Position numbers and translations under genes: made by a program | Source: Marivita hallyeonensis | Lineage (GTDB): Bacteria; Pseudomonadota; Alphaproteobacteria; Rhodobacterales; Rhodobacteraceae | DNA length: 64,000 nucleotides | Assembly: GCF_900129875.1 (NCBI RefSeq) | Contig: NZ_FQXC01000007.1 | Coordinates: 1-64,000, forward strand | Direction of reading: 5' to 3' | Shown here: positions 51,411 through 58,614 of the stretch, one piece after another | Position numbering within the stretch: position 1 is the first letter of the stretch | Layout of the letters: the number at the start of each line of letters is the position of its first letter | The notes under the pieces: generated by a model | What the model was told of the DNA's origin: nothing | The model's database searches: none | The model's input: only the letters and a program-made list of their open reading frames with translations

Positions 51411-51872
51411 TCAGCGTAAGTTAGGAACGGTTTTTGAGTTGGCGCGAGCCGTGTCCTCCACGGCCATATGCAAAGAGTGTGCAATCCGCTCGGCGCGGAT
51501 CATCACATGCGCGGCACCGGCAGGTGGGCAGGTCTCATAGGCGGTCTCGCGAAACAGGCTCAGCCAACGGTCGAAATGCGACCGTGATACCGGCAGATGC
51601 GCATGCGCTGGCACTGGTGCACCGTGATACTGCCCTGTCATCAAAGCGACGGACGACCAAAAGGCTATCATCCGCGCAAGATGTGGCTCCCAGTCGGTGA
51701 TGCGGCTTGCGAAGATCGGTCCGAGAACACTGTCTGCGCGAACCTTACCGTAAAATCGATGTACCAAATCCGTCAGCATCCCTTGATCAAGGCCGGTCTT
51801 GTCCATGATCGCGCGGGTCATCTCGGGTCGTGCTGATGAAAAGCGCGGTTGTTCTGATTGCATGCCGGCCAT
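51411..51872 (-). CDS. Group III truncated haemoglobin
   Basis: 153 residues from the ATG at 51872 (MAGMQSEQ), preceded by AGGA; a longer form starts at 51905. Two-over-two globin features: LVHRFYGKVRADSVLGPIF, MIAFWSSVALMTGQYHG and the haem-binding His in VSRSHFDRWLSLF. Such globins bind NO and may detoxify it or deliver O2. First gene of the operon running to nnrU; the palindrome at 51920-51942 lies 48 bp upstream. Confidence 0.9.
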   Translation of the reverse strand: MAGMQSEQPRFSSARPEMTRAIMDKTGLDQGMLTDLVHRFYGKVRADSVLGPIFASRITDWEPHLARMIAFWSSVALMTGQYHGAPVPAHAHLPVSRSHFDRWLSLFRETAYETCPPAGAAHVMIRAERIAHSLHMAVEDTARANSKTVPNLR

Positions 51873-51919
51873 TCTGCCGTCCTGAGGGTTTTTCCGTTGC
51901 TTCAAGGCGTAGACCTGTT

Positions 51920-51942
51920 AATAGGTATTGTAAATACCTATT
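51920..51942. promoter_or_regulatory. NsrR-type palindromic operator
   Basis: AATAGGTATT-GTA-AATACCTATT, perfect 10-bp arms and a 3-bp centre. Size and base pattern fit 11-1-11 NsrR operators. It sits in the 88-bp gap between the divergent haemoglobin and Rrf2-type regulator, so one site could control both. Confidence 0.8.
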
Positions 51943-51960
51943 CATGCAGCGGAGAGCCCT

Positions 51961-52374
51961 TTGCGTCTCACATCTTTTACCGATTACGGCCTTCGCATGC
52001 TGATGCGCATGGCTGGTGCGCCGGACCGCGCCCACTCCACGGCCGAGATGGCAGATGAGTTCGGTCTGTCTCGCAATCATCTGAGCAAGATCATGCAACG
52101 TTTGTCATCAGCCGGTATCGTCGAAACGCGGCGCGGGGGAGGCGGCGGTGCACGGCTTGCCAAACCGGCGAGTGATATCCCGCTCGGGGCGTTGATCAAG
52201 CTGCTGGAGGAAGATCAGCCCTTGGTCGAATGCTTCTCGACCGGAAATGCCTGCACGCTCGATGGCTCCTGCGGTCTCAAGGTCCGCCTGCGTGTGGCCG
52301 AGACCGCTTTTCTGGAATCGCTCGATCGCAGCACGCTCGCCGACATCGCACTGCGCCAATCGCAGAGCATGTGA
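51961..52374 (+). CDS. nsrR: Rrf2-family NO-responsive repressor, NsrR-like
   Basis: 137 residues from TTG 51961 with GGAGAG upstream. MRLTSFTDYGLRMLMRMAGA and MADEFGLSRNHLSKIMQRL are the NsrR/Rrf2 HTH. Three cysteines in VECFSTGNACTLDGSCGL (C-x6-C-x5-C) can hold a NO-sensitive Fe-S cluster. NsrR represses NO-detoxification genes until NO disrupts its cluster. Divergent from trHb-RIC-FTHF ligase-nnrS-nnrU. IscR and RirA are alternatives but have other Cys spacings and neighbours. Confidence 0.85.
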   Translation: MRLTSFTDYGLRMLMRMAGAPDRAHSTAEMADEFGLSRNHLSKIMQRLSSAGIVETRRGGGGGARLAKPASDIPLGALIKLLEEDQPLVECFSTGNACTLDGSCGLKVRLRVAETAFLESLDRSTLADIALRQSQSM

Positions 52375-52383
52375 GACAGGATA

Positions 52384-52680
52384 ATGACGACATCACGTTG
52401 CAGGCCGACCACAACACCGGGCACGATTTCCTTTGACGGTGACCGCTTTCTGGTCCCGGCCGAACTGATCGCCACGGCGTTTGATCTGGCACCCGCCGAC
52501 GTCCCCGACCTGATGCGGCACGGATCGATTACGAGCCGCAGTGAGACCGGGGTGGAGGAGGATGCAGGTCGTTGGCGTATCACGTTCTTCTACAATAGAC
52601 GGGCGTTGCGTCTCACCATCGACTCTCAGGGGGAGGTCCTGAAAGGTGCGCTGTTCGACACGCCCGGACGTACCGGCTAA
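52384..52680 (+). CDS. DUF6522-like small protein
   Basis: 98 residues, 9 bp after nsrR. It has FDGDRFLVPAELIATAFDL, DVPDLMRHGSITSRSETGVE and RWRITFFYNRRALRLTI, which I recognise as the DUF6522 layout: a small alpha/beta protein found next to NO-response and nitrate genes. No known function; cotranscription with nsrR is likely. Confidence 0.75.
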   Translation: MTTSRCRPTTTPGTISFDGDRFLVPAELIATAFDLAPADVPDLMRHGSITSRSETGVEEDAGRWRITFFYNRRALRLTIDSQGEVLKGALFDTPGRTG

Positions 52681-53278
52681 GCGACGGCGGGGCCGAACGC
52701 GGCGTTTTCGGAATCACGAGCACGGCCAAGGCAAATCGGTCGCCCTCGCGTCGGGCGTCTCTCGATCCCGGCTGCCTGAGCTGTAGCCATCAGGATACCG
52801 GTATCGCAGGAGGGGGAGGTTTGGCCTTGCGCCCCGGCGCCCAGAGGGCGCCGATCCGGCTCTAGGCGCCTGCCCCGGAGCCATCCCTGTCTCCGCCCTT
52901 CGGGTCACGATCCGTGGCGCGGAGGTCGAAGGCGTGCCCGGCGATGCCGGGCACATCGTTAATTGAGATCCGCCTAACATCCGGACGACGGCGCGAACAG
53001 GGGCTCGGGTGCCGCTGGCGCGTCAGCCTGCGCCGGAGAAATCCGGTGCCTCCCGTCGGCTGATGCCGCCGGGTCCCTCCCGATTTCACCGCTCCGGCCC
53101 CCTGTGTCCCGCCGCCGCCCGGCCGCAGGTCGGGCTGTGCCCTTCCCTGCTCTGCCCTTCGGAAGACGCGGGGGTCTTCCGAACGTCAGAGACCGGGATG
53201 GCCCGCGCCCAAGGCGGACAATGGGCCACTGCACAAAAGACCCATGCCGTGCCAACCACGAAGGAAAGGAGCGAGACC
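52681..53278. other. Non-coding, hairpin-rich region at the start of the plasmid backbone
   Basis: 598 bp without a convincing gene. Three perfect inverted repeats: GGCGCCC-AGA-GGGCGCC at 52836-52852, GTGCCCGGC-GAT-GCCGGGCAC at 52934-52954, and TTCGGAAGAC-N6-GTCTTCCGAA at 53158-53183. None has a T-run. They may be mRNA leaders, protein-binding palindromes or single-strand origin/transfer-origin structures. Confidence 0.6.
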
Positions 53279-53647
53279 ATGGGCCTCGACCAATATGCCT
53301 ATCTCAAGACACCCGAAAGCGGAGACGAAGGGGAAGTACCCGCCTTTGTCTGGCGCAAGCATTCCAGACTGCAGACATTCATGGAATCCCTCTATGTCGC
53401 CCGCACCGGCCTCTCGGCCAGCGACCTCAATTGCGGCGAGTTGATCCTCGCGCCGGAGGACATCGATCGTCTGGAACAGGCCGTCACCGACGGCACCCTG
53501 CCCCGGTGCGAGGGCGGCTTTTTCTACGGGCACCAGTTTCAGGACGAACAGGCTGCCGACTGCCGCACCTACGACCTGGACTTCTGCGCATGGGCACGGG
53601 CCGAGATGCAGGCCGGATCGACCGTGGTCTATTCCTGCTGGTGGTAG
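53279..53647 (+). CDS. Conserved phage/plasmid-type protein beginning MGLDQYA
   Basis: 122 residues from the ATG at 53279, with AAGGAAAGGAG upstream. It starts MGLDQYAYLKTPESGDEG, then FVWRKHSRLQTFMESLY, LNCGELILAPEDIDRLE and FFYGHQFQDEQ. Proteins beginning MGLDxY with a W-RK...LQ-WM helix are common in phages and plasmids and have no known function. It is followed by a factor-independent terminator at 53668-53687. Confidence 0.75.
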   Translation: MGLDQYAYLKTPESGDEGEVPAFVWRKHSRLQTFMESLYVARTGLSASDLNCGELILAPEDIDRLEQAVTDGTLPRCEGGFFYGHQFQDEQAADCRTYDLDFCAWARAEMQAGSTVVYSCWW

Positions 53648-53660
53648 GTCGCCCGACAGC

Positions 53661-53692
53661 GCCCCGGAGACGCCCTGAGCGTCTTTTGGGGC
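53661..53692 (+). terminator. Terminator after the MGLDQYA gene
   Basis: AGACGC (53668-53673), loop CCTGA, GCGTCT (53679-53684) then TTT, with an outer GCCCC/GGGGC pair. It is 20 bp after the stop. Confidence 0.7.
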
Positions 53693-53787
53693 TTGTCCCC
53701 TGCCCCCTTACCCCTCCATCGTCCTCCCGCGCCGTTCTCAGGGCGCAGGGGGGCTCTGACCATCCAAACCGAAAGGAGACCCTCCCC

Positions 53788-55644
53788 ATGACCAAGCAAC
53801 ACCCCATCCCCACCGACACAGGCAGCATCGAACTGGTGCCGCTGGACGCCCTCACGCTCTCGGACCTCAATCCGCGCAAGAGCGTCTCGGAGGCGCATAT
53901 CGACACGCTGGCAGCCAGTATCGCCCGTTTCGGTCTGATCCAGAACCTTGCGGGCCTGCGCACAAAGAAAGGCCGCGTCGAGATCGTCGCGGGCGGATGC
54001 CGCCTGCGGGCATTGCAGAAGATCGCCGCCAAGGCCGAGACCCCTGCCCCGGTCACCGTCCCGGTGCGCATCACCGAAGATGCCGAGGAAGCCGCCATCT
54101 GGGCCAATGCCGAGAATGCCGCGCGTGAAGCCCTGACCCCGGCGGATGAAATCCGCGCCTTTGGGGCAATGACGGCCAAGGGCGCGACGGTGCCCGATAT
54201 TGCGCTGGCCTTCGCCACCAGCGAGGCCCGCGTCTATCAGCGGCTGGCGCTGGCCGCCCTGCCCGCTCCGGTCATTGACGCGCTTGCCGCAGGCGAGATC
54301 ACCCTCGGCGCGGCCAAGGCCTTCACCCTGTCGGAGGATGCGGCGCTGACGCTCACGCTTCTCGAGCAGATCAAGGGGCAGCCGATCTCCGAGGCGCAGC
54401 TGAAATCCGCGCTTACCCCCGAAGCGGTGACCGGCAGTGACCGCCGCGCGCTCTTTGTCGGCCAAGAGGCCTATGAGGCCGCAGGCGGCGCGGTCACGCG
54501 AGACCTGTTTTCGCAGGCGGTCTATTTCACCGATCCGGCTCTGCTGGATGATCTCTTTGACGAACGGCTCGAGGCGGCGCGTGCCGCGTTGGTGGCGGAT
54601 ACGGGCTGGCTCTGGGCCGAGGCCAAACGCGAGCCATGGCTCAACTACTATGAAATCGACCAAGCCAAGCTGACACGGCTCTACCCGGTCGAGGGCGATC
54701 TGAGCGACGCGGAGGCCGAGGATTACGACCGGCTGGCCGAGATGTGCGAGGCGGGTGTGCTCGACGCGGACGGCGAGGCGCGGCTGGCCGATCTGCAGGC
54801 CACTCTCGACGGCTCATACACCAACGACCAGAAGCGCGTCTCGGGCTGCTTTGTGCTGGTAAATCAATCTGGTAAGGTGGAGATCACCGCCGGTCTGGTG
54901 CGCTCCGAAGACAAGGACGCGGCGCTTGCGGCGGGCGTTCTCACCGCCCCCGACCGCCCTGCCCCCGCGCCGAAATCCCCCTACTCCCAGAAGCTGAGGG
55001 CCGACATGCAGGCGATCCGGCTGGCGGCGGTGCAATCGGCCCTTCTCGCCAAGCCGGACCTTGTGCTTGATCTTCTGGCCTTCGGCCTGTCGGAAGCCTC
55101 CGGGTCGTTCGAAAGCCTCTTTGATTTGCGCCTCGGACGTCCCAACAACGTCCCGAGCATCGAGGATGGGTTTGACCGCGAGCCGCGGCTTGATCACGGT
55201 CTCGACCCGACCGCCGCGTGGCCGACCGGTACCCGCGTCGATGATCTGGAGGAGGCCTTCGCCGCCTTTCGGGCCAGCGGCAAGAAGGCCCGCAACGCGG
55301 TCCTCACCGAGGCCTTCGCGCGTGCCCTGCCTGATCAGGCCGGGGACGAAGGTTTCTTTGCAGCCATTGCCGCCGAGGCCAAGGCCGATATTCGAGCCCA
55401 CTGGACGCCCACAGCGGAGAATTTCTTTTCGCGCGTCTCCGCCGGGGTGCTGACCGACCTGCTCTGCACCTTTCTCGACTGCGATACCCGCGACGCGCGC
55501 GTGGTGGCCTTCGGCAAACTCAAGAAGGCGGAGAAGGCCGAGAAGCTGGAAAAGCTGATCGGCGATGCGACCACGCAGAAACTCATGGGGCTGACCTCCG
55601 AGCAGAAAGACAAGCTGGCGATCTGGGTCCCGGATTGTGTCTGA
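53788..55644 (+). CDS. Large ParB-domain plasmid protein
   Basis: 618 residues from the ATG at 53788, which follows GAAAGGAG; a frame 684 bp longer upstream overlaps the previous gene and is rejected. The ParB/Srx domain is at about residues 10-110 (LSDLNPRKSVSEAHIDTLAA, VEIVAGGCRLRAL, ENAAREALTPADEI), followed by a KorB-like HTH (IALAFATSEARVYQRLALA). The remaining 400 residues are helical and not recognised. This is a second ParB-like protein in addition to RepB; large forms like this are common on alphaproteobacterial plasmids and may be nucleases or regulators rather than segregation proteins. Confidence 0.82.
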   Translation: MTKQHPIPTDTGSIELVPLDALTLSDLNPRKSVSEAHIDTLAASIARFGLIQNLAGLRTKKGRVEIVAGGCRLRALQKIAAKAETPAPVTVPVRITEDAEEAAIWANAENAAREALTPADEIRAFGAMTAKGATVPDIALAFATSEARVYQRLALAALPAPVIDALAAGEITLGAAKAFTLSEDAALTLTLLEQIKGQPISEAQLKSALTPEAVTGSDRRALFVGQEAYEAAGGAVTRDLFSQAVYFTDPALLDDLFDERLEAARAALVADTGWLWAEAKREPWLNYYEIDQAKLTRLYPVEGDLSDAEAEDYDRLAEMCEAGVLDADGEARLADLQATLDGSYTNDQKRVSGCFVLVNQSGKVEITAGLVRSEDKDAALAAGVLTAPDRPAPAPKSPYSQKLRADMQAIRLAAVQSALLAKPDLVLDLLAFGLSEASGSFESLFDLRLGRPNNVPSIEDGFDREPRLDHGLDPTAAWPTGTRVDDLEEAFAAFRASGKKARNAVLTEAFARALPDQAGDEGFFAAIAAEAKADIRAHWTPTAENFFSRVSAGVLTDLLCTFLDCDTRDARVVAFGKLKKAEKAEKLEKLIGDATTQKLMGLTSEQKDKLAIWVPDCV

Positions 55645-55671
55645 GCCTTCCTTCGTGGGAAGACCACCTGG

Positions 55672-55698
55672 CCCCGCTCCGGCGGGGACTTTTTTTTG
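55672..55698 (+). terminator. Strong terminator after the large ParB-domain gene
   Basis: CCCCGC (55672-55677), loop TCCG, GCGGGG (55682-55687) followed by AC and a run of nine T. It is 27 bp after the stop codon. Confidence 0.92.
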
Positions 55699-55735
55699 TG
55701 CTCCGGCAAGCACGGGAACGAGATGGCCCAAAATT

Positions 55736-55780
55736 GTCCGGCGGCGGGGCAGAGGAATGCCCCCTGCCCCGCCGCCGGAC
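55736..55780. repeat. Perfect 17-bp inverted repeat
   Basis: Left arm GTCCGGCGGCGGGGCAG (55736-55752), 11-nt centre, and its exact complement at 55764-55780. No T-run follows, and the terminator of the preceding gene lies just upstream, so it is not needed for termination. A protein-binding site, transfer-origin structure or single-strand origin is possible. Confidence 0.75.
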
Positions 55781-56469
55781 CGGCGCTGCCCGCGCGGGGG
55801 TCGCTGCGCGACGGGAGGTGCCGGGAAGGCACTCAGTGGGGGACGTCACGTCTGTGGGGCGTGGAGCGGCCACTGGTGGCAGCTCCGGGGCGTGCCGTTG
55901 CGGCCAGTGGATCGCCCCGGTGGCCCATGAGGCGGGGCGGGCGCGTGACACCCGGCGCGCCGGGCATGGCGCTGAGACAGGTGGCCTGCCCGCTGCGACC
56001 CGTGCCGAAACCCTGATTGGTATCTCACGAGATCGTCTTGGGGCGACGACCGGTTGACGCCGCCTCGCAGGTTTGCGGCATGGAACTCATGGCGGTGACT
56101 GGTGCCGCAGGTTGGGCGGCCGGTTCCTGGGCGAGACGCGGGATGGCGTGCCGCTTTGGGTGCCCGGCGACATGCATCACCGAGGCGCAGATCCTGTCCG
56201 AGCCATTGGCGCTCATCGTGGCGGTCACCTGTTGTTGTCCGGGGGTCCGGCCCGTCTCCGATTGGTGTTGCTGAGCGTCGCCGGTGGCAGGGCGCTCCGG
56301 GAGCCGCAAAGGTTGGAGGCCGTCTTTTTCCCCTGCCCGTGCCGGGCATTCCGCGCGGATCAAAAAGCGCGGCCCCCTGCCCTTCTGCGCTGCGCTGCGC
56401 CTGCGGTGCTGTCCCTCGGACGCCCTGCTCTGGTCACCGGCATTGCAACACCAGACAAGGAGACACGCA
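55781..56469. other. GC-rich non-coding region before DUF736
   Basis: 689 bp. Open frames exist on both strands but none has a recognisable domain, good ribosome-binding site or plausible composition, so I do not call a gene. It contains the leader of the DUF736 gene. Confidence 0.45.
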
Positions 56470-56808
56470 ATGACCCCGAACTGCATCAAATTCGACGCCG
56501 CCGAGATCGGCACCGCCAAGGGCACCGGGTCGATCTCGACCCTGACCTTCGATCTCGACATCTCCGTGGAACCCGTGACCAGCGACAATCCGATGGCACC
56601 CACCCACCGGGTGCTCGGCCGCTCGCCCCGCGGCCGTCTCGTCGAATGCGGCGGCATCTGGCGCAAACAGAACCGGGAGACTGGCGCGGACTATTTCACG
56701 CTGACGATCCGGGACTACGGGTTCAATGCCAATCTCGGTCAGGCGGCGCATCAGGACGACCCGACCCTGCAGGCGGTGATCCCCTGGGGCCCGAAAGAGG
56801 CCGCGTGA
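56470..56808 (+). CDS. DUF736 protein
   Basis: 112 residues from the ATG at 56470. It shows the DUF736 build: a short N-terminus, VEPVTSDNPMAPTHRVLG, then WRKQNRETGADYFTLTI and a Gly/Asn-rich segment (DYGFNANLGQA). Members are small beta-rich proteins found on alphaproteobacterial plasmids and genomic islands, often near repABC, ArdC and ParB-domain genes. The function is unknown. Confidence 0.85.
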   Translation: MTPNCIKFDAAEIGTAKGTGSISTLTFDLDISVEPVTSDNPMAPTHRVLGRSPRGRLVECGGIWRKQNRETGADYFTLTIRDYGFNANLGQAAHQDDPTLQAVIPWGPKEAA

Positions 56809-56814
56809 ACTCAC

Positions 56815-56877
56815 GGTTGGCCGGGACACCCGGCCAACCCACCCGGGCTTGGACCTGAGAATCGGGCACCGATTCTC
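56815..56877. repeat. Two perfect tri-loop hairpins after DUF736
   Basis: GGTTGGCCGGG-ACA-CCCGGCCAACC at 56815-56839 starts 7 bp after the DUF736 stop. GAGAATCGG-GCA-CCGATTCTC at 56857-56877 follows 17 bp later. Neither has a T-run. Similar three-base-loop repeats lie at 52836 and 52934. Confidence 0.7.
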
Positions 56878-57040
56878 CCGAATGGGTGTGCTGGGGGTGT
56901 TTCTTGCCGGAATCCTCCGAGCGTGACCCCAGTGCGCGCCGCGCGGAAGACCGTGATTGTGGCGCAAGCCTGCACGGGTGGTCGCAGGCAACGGCAATCT
57001 GGCTCCACGGCCCATGTGCGCAGATCGTGGTTTGTCTTTC

Positions 57041-57056
57041 TTGACAGCCGTGCAAA
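57041..57056 (+). repeat. 16-bp repeat, copy 1 (candidate partition site)
   Basis: TTGACAGCCGTGCAAA, 268 bp before repA. Copies 2 and 3, TTGACAGCCGTGCAGA, lie between repA and repB at 58544 and 58566. Location around repA fits RepB-binding (parS) sites of repABC plasmids. Confidence 0.6.
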
Positions 57057-57244
57057 TCGGGAAACATTATTAAAAACAACAATCTATAGTAATTCTGCCG
57101 CCGTCTGCGCAAAGACGCAAGGACTGGATCGGTATTGCACCCTACCAGATATTGCGGTCCTTCTTGCCCTATCTGCGGGGTCTTGTGGTCGCACCGATCT
57201 CTGCCATGATCCGGCAGCGCTTTGCCGCCCGCTGAAAAAATCGT

Positions 57245-57253
57245 TGTGGATAA
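57245..57253 (-). promoter_or_regulatory. DnaA box upstream of repA
   Basis: TGTGGATAA on the plus strand, a perfect complement of TTATCCACA. It is 71 bp before the repA start. Confidence 0.6.
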
Positions 57254-57323
57254 CCCACTTCCGCTGTAGTCACAGTTTAACGAAAGAAATCGCGATAAAA
57301 GCGATATTAGGCGAGGCGGCAGG

Positions 57324-58541
57324 ATGGCGACAGCACCATTCCGGCAAGATACAGGCGAGTTGGCCTTCGATGAAATCATCCTCCAGCAAGGAGAACTGAT
57401 TTCCGATCGACTCAATATCTTGCGTCAGGAACAATACCCCCCCGATGCCCAGAAGGGTCTGCGGCAGTTTTCTCTCGCCGAAGTAGCCTATTTTCTCGGC
57501 GTCACGCAGTCGACGATCAAGAAGCTGCATCTGGAGGGCAAGGGACCGGAGCCACAAACCTCGGCCTCTGGGCGGCGATCCTATTCCGCAGCACAGATGC
57601 TCGAGCTGCGCGCCTATCTCGATGCCCATGGCCGTCCGGGCAAGCGGCGTTACCTGCCCCATCGCACCGAAGGCGAAGAGCTGCATGTCATCTCCGTCGT
57701 CAACTTCAAGGGCGGCAGCGGCAAGACAACGACCGCCGCCCATCTGGCCCAACACCTGGCGCTCAAGGGCCATCGGGTGCTGGCGGTCGATCTCGATCCG
57801 CAGGCCTCGCTCACCGCGCTGCATGGAATTCAGCCTGAATTAGACTCTGTTTCCTCGCTCTACGAGACCCTGCGCTATGACGCGGAGCGCCAGCCGATCA
57901 GCGCAGTCATTCGCTCCACGAACTTCCCGAACCTCGATATCGTTCCGGCCAGCCTCGATTTGCAGGAATACGAATACGACACGCCGGTGGCCCTCACGAG
58001 CCGCGATCCCTCCGAAGGCCGCGCCTTCTTCACCCGCATCTCAAAAGCGCTGGAAGAGGTCGAAGACCGCTACGACGTGGTGGTGATCGATTGCCCGCCC
58101 CAGCTTGGATATCTGACTCTAACGGCACTGACAGCGTCGAGTTCGGTGCTGATCACCGTGCATCCCCAGATGCTCGACGTGATGTCGATGAGCCAGTTCC
58201 TCCTGATGCTGGGCGGTATCCTGCGCACCATCCGCGAAGCCGGAGCCGAGATGCGGCTCAAATGGTTCCGCTATCTGGTGACACGGTTCGAACCCACCGA
58301 TGGGCCGCAAAAGCAGATGGTCGGCTTCCTGCAGGCGATGTTCCCCAACCAGATGCTCGAAGCGCAGATGGTGAAATCGACGGCGATCTCGGATGCCGGG
58401 ATCACCAAGCAGACGCTTTACGAGGTCGAGCGGGCGCAGTTCGTGCGGTCGACCTATGACCGCGCGATCACCTCTCTGAATGCCGTCAACGATGAAATCG
58501 CCGGTCTCGTGCATCAGGCCTGGGGGCGCGAAAGCCCATGA
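57324..58541 (+). CDS. repA: repABC partition ATPase RepA
   Basis: 405 residues. An N-terminal HTH (LAEVAYFLGVTQSTIKKLHL, about residues 50-70) is followed by a ParA-type ATPase with deviant Walker A KGGSGKTTTAAHLAQ near residue 130, VLAVDLDPQASLTAL and VVVIDCPPQLGYLTL. RepA drives plasmid segregation with RepB and represses repABC transcription. The stop is followed by two copies of the 16-bp repeat before repB. Confidence 0.94.
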   Translation: MATAPFRQDTGELAFDEIILQQGELISDRLNILRQEQYPPDAQKGLRQFSLAEVAYFLGVTQSTIKKLHLEGKGPEPQTSASGRRSYSAAQMLELRAYLDAHGRPGKRRYLPHRTEGEELHVISVVNFKGGSGKTTTAAHLAQHLALKGHRVLAVDLDPQASLTALHGIQPELDSVSSLYETLRYDAERQPISAVIRSTNFPNLDIVPASLDLQEYEYDTPVALTSRDPSEGRAFFTRISKALEEVEDRYDVVVIDCPPQLGYLTLTALTASSSVLITVHPQMLDVMSMSQFLLMLGGILRTIREAGAEMRLKWFRYLVTRFEPTDGPQKQMVGFLQAMFPNQMLEAQMVKSTAISDAGITKQTLYEVERAQFVRSTYDRAITSLNAVNDEIAGLVHQAWGRESP

Positions 58542-58543
58542 GT

Positions 58544-58581
58544 TTGACAGCCGTGCAGATGCGTTTTGACAGCCGTGCAGA
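58544..58581 (+). repeat. 16-bp repeat, copies 2 and 3 (candidate partition sites)
   Basis: TTGACAGCCGTGCAGA at 58544-58559 and again at 58566-58581, starts 22 bp apart (about two helical turns), in the 73-bp gap between repA and repB. They match copy 1 upstream of repA at 15 of 16 bases. Confidence 0.7.
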
Positions 58582-58614
58582 CCAGGGGTCTCGTGGCCCG
58601 AAAAGGAGGGCATC

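Larger units (their letters stand above)
56878..57323. other. Upstream region of repA
   Basis: 446 bp with no gene. It holds one copy of a 16-bp repeat (57041-57056) that recurs twice between repA and repB, an AT-rich stretch (57062-57096), a DnaA box (57245-57253) and a small palindrome ATCGC-N7-GCGAT at 57289-57305, directly before the repA start. It is the control and possibly partition region of the replicon. Confidence 0.65.

Noticed and set aside
53104-53787. N-terminal extension of the large ParB-domain protein
   Set aside because: It would cross the MGLDQYA gene and its terminator; the ATG at 53788 has a strong ribosome-binding site and begins the ParB domain properly.
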